A stretch of 64,000 nt of DNA. Source: GCA-2862585 sp965277895. Its GTDB lineage: Bacteria > Bacteroidota > Bacteroidia > Flavobacteriales > UBA7312. The position numbers were made by a program, and so were the translations under genes. The stretch is taken from positions 62,001 to 126,000 of the forward strand of contig CBDIDR010000001.1 in NCBI GenBank assembly GCA_965277895.1. Reading direction: 5' to 3'. The notes under the pieces were generated by a model, which had not been told where the DNA came from, ran no database searches, and saw only the letters and a list, made by a program, of their open reading frames with translations. Below, one piece after another: positions 24,832-31,979 of the stretch. Positions within the stretch are counted from its first letter, which is position 1, and each line of letters opens with the position of its first letter.

Positions 24832-25340
24832 TGAACATTAGAAAAGCCAAAACAAACGAACTCGATCAAATTATGGAAGTCTATCAGTCATGTGTGAAAG
24901 GAATGATAGCTTTAGGAATCGACCAATGGGATGAAAGCTACCCCAACAGAGAAGTCATTGAAAAAGACCTAGAAATTGGAGATTATTATGTCGGAATTAT
25001 TAACGAAGAAATTGTATCCGGCATAAAAATTGACACAAAGCAAGACCCCACTTACCTGACCATAGATTGGCAAGACAAAACAAATAACTTCATGGTAGTT
25101 CACCGCCTATGTGCCAAAACTTCTGTATGGAGTAAAGGTGCAGGAAAGCAAATGATGGAATTTGCTGAAAACTTAGCGTTAGAAAACAAACATATTTCTA
25201 TGCGTTTGGACACCTACATAAATAATCCAAAAGCCATCGCCTTTTATAAACGTATTGGCTACAAACAACTTGGACACATCAATCTTAAGCCCGACAAAGA
25301 TATTTACTACTGTTTCGAAAAAATACTTTCAAAAAATTAA
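24831..25340 (+). CDS. GNAT-family N-acetyltransferase
   Basis: A 169-residue acetyltransferase. The start (MNIRKAKTNELDQIMEVYQSC) is the typical GNAT first strand and helix; the acetyl-CoA binding region corresponds to WSKGAGKQMMEFAENLAL near residue 98 (a G-x-G-x-x-x variant), and LDTYINNPKAIAFYKRIGYKQLG near 123 is the classical C-terminal motif. The substrate is unknown. Its ATG overlaps the LuxE-like stop (TAATG), so they are translated together and may act on the same molecule, which is inference. Confidence 0.85.
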   Translation: MNIRKAKTNELDQIMEVYQSCVKGMIALGIDQWDESYPNREVIEKDLEIGDYYVGIINEEIVSGIKIDTKQDPTYLTIDWQDKTNNFMVVHRLCAKTSVWSKGAGKQMMEFAENLALENKHISMRLDTYINNPKAIAFYKRIGYKQLGHINLKPDKDIYYCFEKILSKN

Positions 25341-25360
25341 GAATTTAATATCTTGCGTCC

Positions 25361-25771
25361 ATGTTAAAAGAAGATATTTTACAAGCCCAAAATGAATGGG
25401 GAAAAGGAGTAGTTCATATTGGAAAAAATGAACTAGAGGCAAAAGAGTTTGTAAGCAAAATGTACGCCAACGAAGTGTTAATGAAGCCTACTATGGCTAA
25501 AGAACAAGCTTTCAGGACGAATCATCCAGATATTATCTCTTATTTCATAGGCGGTCATATTTCTGAAGACAATGGTTTTGCTCTTAAACCTTGGGCTAAA
25601 GTACGCTTTGAGAATGAAGGTATAAACTTCAAAAACCAACAAGCATTTGCTGCTGGACACTATTACTTCACCGACACAAATGGTGACGAAACGAAAGTAG
25701 AGTACAGTTTTGGTTATATCATTGAAGATGGTGAGATAAAGATTAATCTACACCATTCGTCACTACCCTAG
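25361..25771 (+). CDS. SnoaL/NTF2-like fold protein
   Basis: A 136-residue cytoplasmic protein with the length and strand-helix pattern of an NTF2/SnoaL-like cone fold: helix (LEAKEFVSKMYANEVLM), then strands (KVRFENEGINFKNQQAFAAGHYYFTDTNGDETKVEYSFGYIIEDGEIKINLHHSSLP). Bacteroidota homologues are often mislabelled. No catalytic residue can be assigned. It starts 20 bp after the acetyltransferase and may be part of the same transcript. It overlaps the convergent tyrS by 4 bases at its stop. Confidence 0.6.
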   Translation: MLKEDILQAQNEWGKGVVHIGKNELEAKEFVSKMYANEVLMKPTMAKEQAFRTNHPDIISYFIGGHISEDNGFALKPWAKVRFENEGINFKNQQAFAAGHYYFTDTNGDETKVEYSFGYIIEDGEIKINLHHSSLP

Positions 25772-27036
25772 TTCACGGTAATTAAAAAATAGTTCTTCTT
25801 CCCTTTTTGCACCAATAAATATTTATTCGAGATAAGGTCGTTTTCAGAAAGCACTTTATCGGAAGTTATTTTTTCTTTGTTGATGCTAACGGCATTGCTC
25901 TGAATCATACGTCTTACTTCACCCTTTGAAGAAAATACTTGAGTTTTTTCTGCTAGAAAATCAAAGATATCTGTTCCCAAATCAGCCTTGCCAACCGAAA
26001 ACTGTGGCACACCTTCAAAAACAGAAAGCAAAGTTTCCTCATCTATGGACAGTAAATCTTCTGAGGTTGATTTGCCAAACAAAATGTTTGATGCTTTAAT
26101 AGCAGCATCTAAATCTTCTTTTGAATGTACTCGAATGGTAATATCTTCAGCTAGAGTCTTTTGTAATAATCTCGTGTGGGGAGCTTCGTCATGCTGAGCC
26201 TCTAATTTTTCAATTTCTTCTTTCGTTAGAAGAGTAAAAATACGAATGTACTTTTTAACATCTTCATCTGAAGAATTTAACCAAAACTGATAAAACTTGT
26301 ATGGAGACGTTAATCGCTTATCTAACCAAACATTGCCTTCTTCGGTCTTTCCAAATTTTCCGCCATCTGCTTTTTTAATCAAAGGTGTAGTAACTGCAAA
26401 TGCCTCTCCTCCGTCTTTTCTTCTAATAAATTCCGTTCCTGTAGTAATGTTTCCCCATTGGTCAGAGCCCCCTAGCTGTATCTTACAATTTTTGTTCTTG
26501 TACAACCAATAGAAGTCATAGCCTTGAACCAATTGGTAACTAAACTCTGTAAAACTCATGCCTGTTTCCAGCCTAGATTTAACAGAGTCCTTAGCCATCA
26601 TATAATTAATAGAAATATGTTTTCCTGCTTCACGAATAAAATCCAAGAAACTGAAATCCTTAAACCAATCGTAATTATTAACGATTTCTGCCGAAGTTTC
26701 TCCACTATCAAAATCCAAAAACCGTTCCATTTGCTTCTGAACGCTTTGTAAATTATGCTGTAATACATCTTCCGAAAGCATATTTCTTTCTTTGGACTTT
26801 CCTGAAGGATCTCCCACCATACCCGTAGCACCACCCATTAAGGCAATGGGTTTATGACCGCAACGCTGAAGGTGTACTAAAATCATTATTTGTACCAACG
26901 AACCAATGTGTAAAGAATCAGCAGTGGGGTCAAAGCCTATATAAGCCGTCGTTACTTCTTTTTGTAATTGCTCCTCAGTTCCAGGCATGATATCGTGTAT
27001 CATCCCTCTCCATTTTAATTCCTCTACAAAGTTCAT
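25768..27036 (-). CDS. tyrS: Tyrosyl-tRNA synthetase
   Basis: Class I synthetase charging tRNA-Tyr, 422 residues, the standard length for the eubacterial form. The HIGH motif appears as LHIGSL near residue 40 after DPTADS, the tyrosine pocket as YDWFKDFSFL and YDFYWLY, and the KMSKS-like loop as KFGKTEEG near residue 230. A C-terminal S4 RNA-binding domain (about 355-420, SKGEVRRMIQSNAVSINKEKI) is present. Its promoter box TATATTTG (27056-27063, minus strand) is 19 nt before the ATG. Confidence 0.97.
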   Translation of the reverse strand: MNFVEELKWRGMIHDIMPGTEEQLQKEVTTAYIGFDPTADSLHIGSLVQIMILVHLQRCGHKPIALMGGATGMVGDPSGKSKERNMLSEDVLQHNLQSVQKQMERFLDFDSGETSAEIVNNYDWFKDFSFLDFIREAGKHISINYMMAKDSVKSRLETGMSFTEFSYQLVQGYDFYWLYKNKNCKIQLGGSDQWGNITTGTEFIRRKDGGEAFAVTTPLIKKADGGKFGKTEEGNVWLDKRLTSPYKFYQFWLNSSDEDVKKYIRIFTLLTKEEIEKLEAQHDEAPHTRLLQKTLAEDITIRVHSKEDLDAAIKASNILFGKSTSEDLLSIDEETLLSVFEGVPQFSVGKADLGTDIFDFLAEKTQVFSSKGEVRRMIQSNAVSINKEKITSDKVLSENDLISNKYLLVQKGKKNYFLITVN

Positions 27037-27055
27037 TGATGTATATTTATTTGAG

Positions 27056-27103
27056 CAAATATAAATAATGTGAAATTTTAGGGCTATTTTTTCTCTACCT
27101 TTG
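27056..27103. promoter_or_regulatory. Divergent promoter boxes of tyrS and the epimerase gene
   Basis: On the minus strand TATATTTG (27056-27063) serves tyrS, and on the plus strand TACCTTTG (27096-27103) serves the epimerase gene, both exact TAnnTTTG. The epimerase ATG is 6 nt after its box. Confidence 0.65.
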
Positions 27104-27109
27104 TTGGCG

Positions 27110-28120
27110 ATGATTTTTATTACAGGTGGAACAGGATTAGTTGGAGCCCATATTCTCCTAAAATTAACTCAAGAAGGTAAGAGTGTTCGAGCTTTGAAAC
27201 GCAAAACAAGCTCTTTCTCAGTCGTTGAAAAAATATTCAACTACTACAATCAAAGCGAATTATTGCAGAAAATTGAATGGATTGATGGTGACTTATTGGA
27301 TATTTTGTCGCTTCAAAATGCCATTGAAGGCTGTGACAATGTTATTCATTGTGCTGCACTGGTGTCGTTCGACTCAAAAGAAGTTGAGAAAATGTTGCAG
27401 TTCAATGTTGAAGGAACAGCTAATATTGTCAATACATGTATAGAATTTAATGTGTCCAAATTGGCCTACGTTAGCTCAATAGCAGCACTAGGAAATTCGG
27501 ATACAGATATTGAAAAAACAGAAGATAATTACTGGAAGCCCAATCCTCACAATACGGCTTATTCCGTTAGCAAATACCTTTCAGAACAAGAAGTTTGGCG
27601 TGGAACACAAGAAGGACTTAAGGCCGTAATCGTAAACCCATCAGTAATTTTAGGTCCTGGCGATTGGTCGAAAGGAAGCTCTCAGCTTTTCGAAAAAGTA
27701 TGGGATGGTTTGAAGTATTTTACGACTGGAAGCACAGGTTATGTAGATGTTATTGACGTAGCCAATGTAATCGTTCAACTTTCTGAAAGTGATGTTGTGA
27801 ATGAACGCTTTATCCTAAACTCAGAAAACTTACCATATAGTCAAGTTTTCGAATGGATTGCTGAAGATTTGAACCGACCAAAACCACATATAAAAGTCAC
27901 CCCTTTCATAAAGGAATTAGCTTGGCGATTGGAGTGGCTTAAATCTTTAATTACACGAAAGTCACCCCTAATCACTAAGGAAACTGCTAATAAATCTATG
28001 GTAAATAGCAGTTATTCTAACGCAAAGATTAGCAAAACACTCTCTTACAAATTTATTCCTATAAGAGAGAGTATTCAAAAATATAGCAGATGGTTTTTAT
28101 CGGAAAAAACTAGTTCCTAG
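27110..28120 (+). CDS. NAD-dependent epimerase/dehydratase (extended SDR)
   Basis: A 336-residue extended short-chain dehydrogenase. The NAD-binding motif TGGTGLVGAH starts at residue 4, HCAALVSF near residue 82 carries the SDR stretch, the catalytic Tyr-Lys pair is YSVSKYL near residue 150, and NPSVILGPGDW follows. Substrate is unknown; such proteins act on nucleotide sugars, flavonoids or steroids. ATG 27110 is chosen since a TAnnTTTG box overlaps the TTG at 27101. Its end overlaps the convergent DUF4296 gene by 11 bases. Confidence 0.85.
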   Translation: MIFITGGTGLVGAHILLKLTQEGKSVRALKRKTSSFSVVEKIFNYYNQSELLQKIEWIDGDLLDILSLQNAIEGCDNVIHCAALVSFDSKEVEKMLQFNVEGTANIVNTCIEFNVSKLAYVSSIAALGNSDTDIEKTEDNYWKPNPHNTAYSVSKYLSEQEVWRGTQEGLKAVIVNPSVILGPGDWSKGSSQLFEKVWDGLKYFTTGSTGYVDVIDVANVIVQLSESDVVNERFILNSENLPYSQVFEWIAEDLNRPKPHIKVTPFIKELAWRLEWLKSLITRKSPLITKETANKSMVNSSYSNAKISKTLSYKFIPIRESIQKYSRWFLSEKTSS

Positions 28121-28448
28121 ACTCTTCCCGCATTAGTTCAAACTCCTGTAAAACATTTCCATAAATATTGTATAATTCATCCTTACCCTCATTAAGATAA
28201 TACTCCCAACTGGACTGAAATTCTTCATCAGTATATCCAAGTTTTAAATAAGTGGATGAAAGCATAGAGTCTATTCCTTCTTCTGAAATTGCTCCCTCAT
28301 ATTGATACGTATTGAATGTTGATATGAGCAACTGTCTTTCTTTTAGAATTTCTTTCATGTGCTCCTCACCGATTGCTACTTGAGTACTTTGCTTATTATT
28401 TGTGCAAAATGTAAATAACAAAAGTGTGATTATTAAAAAATATTTCAT
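28110..28448 (-). CDS. DUF4296 lipoprotein
   Basis: A 112-residue exported lipoprotein: a lipobox ends at Cys15 (IITLLLFTFC), followed by a helical domain with EEHMKEILKERQLL and EGKDELYNIYGNVLQEFELM, matching the DUF4296 family of Bacteroidota. Function is unknown. In Flavobacteria this gene commonly neighbours the epimerase, dihydroorotase and polyprenol-mannose synthase genes, as here. TAACTTTG at 28453-28460 (minus strand) is 4 nt before the ATG, so the mRNA may be leaderless. Confidence 0.75.
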   Translation of the reverse strand: MKYFLIITLLLFTFCTNNKQSTQVAIGEEHMKEILKERQLLISTFNTYQYEGAISEEGIDSMLSSTYLKLGYTDEEFQSSWEYYLNEGKDELYNIYGNVLQEFELMREESRN

Positions 28449-28452
28449 TTTT

Positions 28453-28496
28453 CAAAGTTAAACAACTTAATTAATACATATATAACCTTATATTTG
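28453..28496. promoter_or_regulatory. Divergent promoter boxes of the DUF4296 and small lipoprotein genes
   Basis: Minus strand TAACTTTG (28453-28460) and plus strand TATATTTG (28489-28496), both exact TAnnTTTG, face away from each other with 28 bp between them. Confidence 0.65.
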
Positions 28497-28527
28497 TCCC
28501 TTGTTATAACAATTAAAAAAAAACGCA

Positions 28528-28716
28528 ATGAAAAATTTAATGTATGTTCTAGCAATTGCTGTAATGGGCCTAGTAGCTTGTGGAGCACCTGCTGAAAAAG
28601 CTGAAGTAGTTGAAGAAACTACTACTGAAGAAACTACTGCTACTGCTGATACAGTTGAGGTAGTTGCTGAAGAAGCTGAAATGGATACTACTGCTAATGA
28701 AGAAGCTGCAGAGTAA
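28528..28716 (+). CDS. Small acidic lipoprotein, Glu/Thr/Ala-rich
   Basis: A 62-residue protein: lipobox with Cys18 (VLAIAVMGLVAC), then a low-complexity acidic tail (EVVEETTTEETTATADTVEVVAEEAEM) with no cysteines or fold. Such tiny lipoproteins are frequent and often abundant in Bacteroidota; function is unknown. It has a consensus promoter box and a strong terminator, so it is its own transcription unit. The opposite-strand 80-residue frame is a reading-frame shadow of this repetitive sequence. Confidence 0.8.
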   Translation: MKNLMYVLAIAVMGLVACGAPAEKAEVVEETTTEETTATADTVEVVAEEAEMDTTANEEAAE

Positions 28717-28735
28717 TTCTTAAAAGACACTTTTA

Positions 28736-28761
28736 AAAAAAGGGGCGTTTGCCCCTTTTTT
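28736..28761. terminator. Bidirectional intrinsic terminator
   Basis: A GGGGC/GCCCC stem with a GTTT loop is flanked by A6 on the left and T6 on the right, so it can terminate the small lipoprotein on the plus strand and dihydroorotase, whose stop is at its edge, on the minus strand. Confidence 0.85.
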
Positions 28762-30097
28762 ATTGCCTGTCAAATAATAAACGTTGTCCTTTTTGAGATT
28801 CGTCGAAATGACCCTCCTTATAAGCTAAATGACCATTAATCCAAGTATGCGTCACTTTTGATTGAAAAGTTGTCCCTTCAAATGGTGACCACTTACATTT
28901 ATATAAAATATTTTCTTTTGAGACTTCCCAAGGGTTATCTAAATCTAGCAATACTAAATCAGCAGCATAGCCTTTTCTAATAAAACCTCTACCCTCTAAT
29001 TGAAAACATACAGCAGGAGCATGACACATTTTTTCAACTACTTTTTCTAAGCTTATTTTACCCTGATGATAAAACTCCAACATAGCTGATAATGCGTGCT
29101 GAACCAAAGGCCCACCAGAAGGTGCTTTAAAATAAGTATTGTCTTTTTCTTCTAAAGTATGCGGTGCATGATCTGTAGCAATGATATCTAACTTATCATC
29201 CAATAATGCTTGAAAAAGCTGGTCTCTATCCCTTTTACTTTTAACAGCAGGATTCCATTTTATATGTGTCCCCTTTTCAGCATACTGACTATCATCAAAC
29301 CACAAATGATGAATGCAGACTTCAGCAGTTATGCGTTTATCTTCTAAGGGAATATCATTTCTGAACAACTCTATTTCCTTAGCTGTTGAAAGGTGAAAGA
29401 CGTGTAAACGTGTATCGTGTTTTTTGGCAAGTTCTATTGCCATCGAAGACGATTTATAGCATGCTTCTACACTTCTAATCTTTGGATGTTCTTCAATAGG
29501 AACATCTTCACCAAATTCTTGTCGTGCTAATTCAGCGTTTGCTTTAACGGTTTCTTCATCTTCACAATGTACCGCAATTAGCATTTTAGACTCTTTAAAT
29601 ATTTTTTCTAGAACCGCTCTATTATCTACCAGCATATTACCAGTTGATGAGCCCATAAATATTTTTACTGCCCCAACATTTCTAGGGTTGGTTTTTAATA
29701 CTTCCTCAAGATTATCATTTGAAGCACCCATAAAAAAGGAATAATTTGCTAATGACACCTCACTTGCTCTTTTGTACTTTTCTTCGAGCAACTCTTGAGT
29801 AAGTGTTTGAGGATTGGTGTTGGGCATCTCCATAAAGGATGTTATGCCTCCAGCAACAGCCGCTTTGGATTCAGTATAAATTTCTGCTTTGTGAGTTAGA
29901 CCTGGCTCTCTAAAGTGAACTTGGTCGTCAATAACACCGGGAATGAGGTATTTGCCATCTGCATCAATTATTATATCAGCAGAAGCCTCAATGGTATTAC
30001 TAATTTGTGCAATAAAACCGTCTTTAATAAACACATCTGAACGAAAAATTTGACCCTGATTGACAATTTGGGCATTTCGAATTAACGTGCTAGGCAT
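28760..30097 (-). CDS. pyrC: Dihydroorotase, with first metal-ligand His replaced by Gln
   Basis: Dihydroorotase (amidohydrolase superfamily, class I length of 445 residues) closes carbamoyl-aspartate to dihydroorotate in pyrimidine synthesis. Recognised are DDQVHFREPGLTHK (residues 57-70), AVAGGITSFMEMPNT, VKIFMGSSTGNML (with the carbamate-type lysine region), HCEDE, HVFHLSTAKE and DIIATDHAPHT. In most dihydroorotases the first motif is DxHxH; here the first position is Gln59, as I recall for Bacteroidota. It overlaps the upstream glycosyltransferase by 8 bases. Whether it is fully active needs testing; an allantoinase-like relative is a less likely alternative. Confidence 0.85.
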   Translation of the reverse strand: MPSTLIRNAQIVNQGQIFRSDVFIKDGFIAQISNTIEASADIIIDADGKYLIPGVIDDQVHFREPGLTHKAEIYTESKAAVAGGITSFMEMPNTNPQTLTQELLEEKYKRASEVSLANYSFFMGASNDNLEEVLKTNPRNVGAVKIFMGSSTGNMLVDNRAVLEKIFKESKMLIAVHCEDEETVKANAELARQEFGEDVPIEEHPKIRSVEACYKSSSMAIELAKKHDTRLHVFHLSTAKEIELFRNDIPLEDKRITAEVCIHHLWFDDSQYAEKGTHIKWNPAVKSKRDRDQLFQALLDDKLDIIATDHAPHTLEEKDNTYFKAPSGGPLVQHALSAMLEFYHQGKISLEKVVEKMCHAPAVCFQLEGRGFIRKGYAADLVLLDLDNPWEVSKENILYKCKWSPFEGTTFQSKVTHTWINGHLAYKEGHFDESQKGQRLLFDRQ

Positions 30098-30830
30098 GAG
30101 GTTTTTGTTTGAGTGTGGTGAATAAACTTCTAATCTTCATCTGGATAACGCCGATGAAAGCTTCAAAAAATATAGAGGTATCCATTTTTGAATAGCCCTC
30201 TTTTCGGTCAGTGAAGACAACTGGAACTTCTATGATATCAAAACCTGACTTCCATGTTTTGAACTTCATTTCAATCTGAAAAGCATAACCTACAAACTGG
30301 ATTTTATCCAAATTGATGGTTTCTAAAACTGACCGTTTGTAGCAAATAAAACCTGCCGTGGAATCATTTACTGGCAAGCCCGTTACAAACTTCACGTATT
30401 TAGAAGCAAAGAAAGACATTAGTAATCGACTCATTGGCCAATTCACAATATTGACACCATTTGTGTAACGTGAGCCAATTGCTAAATCATTATTTTTTTC
30501 TTTACAGGCATCATACAGTCTTAATAAATCATTTGGATCGTGTGAGAAGTCAGCATCCATTTCGAAAATAAAGTCGAAGTTCTTTTTTAGTGCCCACTTA
30601 AAACCGTGAATGTAAGCCGTTCCTAAACCAAGCTTACCAGTTCTTTCTTCAATGTGCAAACCTTTAAATTCGTTTTGAAGTGATTTTACAATCTGAGCTG
30701 TGCCGTCAGGAGAGTCGTCATCAACAATGAGTATGTCAAACGCTTTTTCAAATGAAAAAACCTTACGTATAATCCGCTCGATATTTTCTTTCTCGTTGTA
30801 AGTTGGTATAATTACTAAGCTGTCAGACAT
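30090..30830 (-). CDS. Polyprenol-phosphate mannosyltransferase-like glycosyltransferase (GT2, DPM1-like)
   Basis: A 246-residue GT2 enzyme. It opens with the classical IIPTYNEKENIERIIRKVF, then the metal-binding IVDDDSPDGT near residue 36, FEMDADFSHDP near residue 90, and ends with a cytoplasmic-facing basic stretch; VPVVFTDRKEGYSKM near 205 is the typical C-terminal motif of dolichol-phosphate mannose synthases. It lacks a C-terminal membrane anchor. It probably transfers mannose to a polyprenol phosphate for use in glycosylation of exported proteins or lipids. It overlaps the dihydroorotase start by 8 bases. Confidence 0.88.
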   Translation of the reverse strand: MSDSLVIIPTYNEKENIERIIRKVFSFEKAFDILIVDDDSPDGTAQIVKSLQNEFKGLHIEERTGKLGLGTAYIHGFKWALKKNFDFIFEMDADFSHDPNDLLRLYDACKEKNNDLAIGSRYTNGVNIVNWPMSRLLMSFFASKYVKFVTGLPVNDSTAGFICYKRSVLETINLDKIQFVGYAFQIEMKFKTWKSGFDIIEVPVVFTDRKEGYSKMDTSIFFEAFIGVIQMKIRSLFTTLKQKPHA

Positions 30831-30968
30831 GCTAAATTGAATATTTTGTAAATATAATTAAATTGTAATTGTCTTATCATATTATTTGATTGTAATCAGA
30901 TGATATTTTTTCAATATATAAAAGCTATTTTTTATCAGATATTACTACCATTTTATCTAAAATTACAC

Positions 30969-30976
30969 TAAATTTG
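30969..30976 (+). promoter_or_regulatory. -7 promoter box of the lamin-tail protein gene
   Basis: TAAATTTG is an exact TAnnTTTG match, 25 nt before the ATG. Confidence 0.6.
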
Positions 30977-31001
30977 AAGCACTTAACTAATTCAATTCAT
31001 T

Positions 31002-31928
31002 ATGAAACAAATTTTATTCTTTGTAGCCTCATTATTCTCATTTAGTCTTATCGCACAAGATTGTAGCGAGCTATTTATTTCTGAATACGTTGAAGGTTCA
31101 TCAAACAACAAAGCTATTGAAATATACAACCCTACTTCATCTGCAGTAGACTTAGGAGTATACAAAGTGGTTCGTTATGCCAATGGTAATGGTAATACTG
31201 ACGGAAGTGGCGGAAGTGATGAGATGACACTTTCAGGTTCATTAAGTGCATATTCTACTTGGATAATTACAAACAGTGATACAAATTCTACTAATGAGTT
31301 TGGCTATATTGAAATTGAACTTTACAATATGGCTGACCAATTAGCCCCAGAATATCCGTCGCCATTATACATGAATGGTAATGATGCAATTGGTCTTACT
31401 AAAAATGGTGTCTTAATCGACTTAATTGGAAAAATAGGTGAAGATCCAGGGGATGCATGGACGGATGATGTTACTGCTGGTTTTACAGATGCTAATGGTG
31501 GTGCTTGGTGGACAAAAAACCATACCCTAGTAAGAAAAGGGTCAGTAAAAAAAGGTGTCGGTTCCAACCCTATTTTATTTGATCCAACTGCTGAGTGGGA
31601 CTCATTACCTAACAACACATGGAGTGAGTTAGGCTCTCACGATTGCGATTGCGAAGGCACGCCTTCTTCAATTCAAGATAACGAGTTAACATCTTTTATT
31701 ATTTACCCAAACCCTGCTAAAATTGGACAATCATTAACACTGAAAGCAACTAAGGCTATTAAAGAATTGTTTTTAATAAATGTTCTTGGGCAACAAATGA
31801 AAGTAGAATTCACCAATTCTGTAGAGAATACTATTATTAATACTTCTAACCTATCAAAAGGGCTATACAATATAAGCATGGTGTTTGACGATTATTCTGT
31901 CAGAACCTCTGCTATTATCATAAAATAA
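31002..31928 (+). CDS. Secreted lamin-tail-domain protein with T9SS sorting domain
   Basis: A 308-residue protein: signal peptide (about 1-18, ending LIAQ), then a lamin tail (LTD) domain (about 22-150; ELFISEYVEGSSNNKAIEIYNPT) and a C-terminal T9SS type A domain (about 228-308; FIIYPNPAKIGQSLTLKAT, LSKGLYNISM) that directs it across the outer membrane. LTD domains of this sort are frequent in bacterial extracellular nucleases and phosphatases, but no enzyme domain is present here, so it may be a binding or scaffolding protein. It precedes a TonB receptor and a PLD-like enzyme, with a terminator in between. Confidence 0.82.
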   Translation: MKQILFFVASLFSFSLIAQDCSELFISEYVEGSSNNKAIEIYNPTSSAVDLGVYKVVRYANGNGNTDGSGGSDEMTLSGSLSAYSTWIITNSDTNSTNEFGYIEIELYNMADQLAPEYPSPLYMNGNDAIGLTKNGVLIDLIGKIGEDPGDAWTDDVTAGFTDANGGAWWTKNHTLVRKGSVKKGVGSNPILFDPTAEWDSLPNNTWSELGSHDCDCEGTPSSIQDNELTSFIIYPNPAKIGQSLTLKATKAIKELFLINVLGQQMKVEFTNSVENTIINTSNLSKGLYNISMVFDDYSVRTSAIIIK

Positions 31929-31940
31929 CTTAACTATTTC

Positions 31941-31974
31941 AAAGTGCTGGTGTTTACACCGGCACTTTTATTTT
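31941..31974 (+). terminator. Intrinsic terminator after the lamin-tail gene
   Basis: A 12-bp stem with one G-T wobble (AAAGTGCTGGTG / CACCGGCACTTT), a TTTA loop and a TTATTTT tail lies 12 bp after the stop and 5 bp before the TonB receptor ATG. It would set different levels for the two genes. Confidence 0.85.
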
Positions 31975-31979
31975 AAACT

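Noticed and set aside
28488..28730. An 80-residue Ser/Ala/Val-rich frame opposite the small lipoprotein
   Set aside because: The composition is the mirror of the acidic GAA/ACT-rich tail of the lipoprotein, and it would run through its promoter. It is a shadow.
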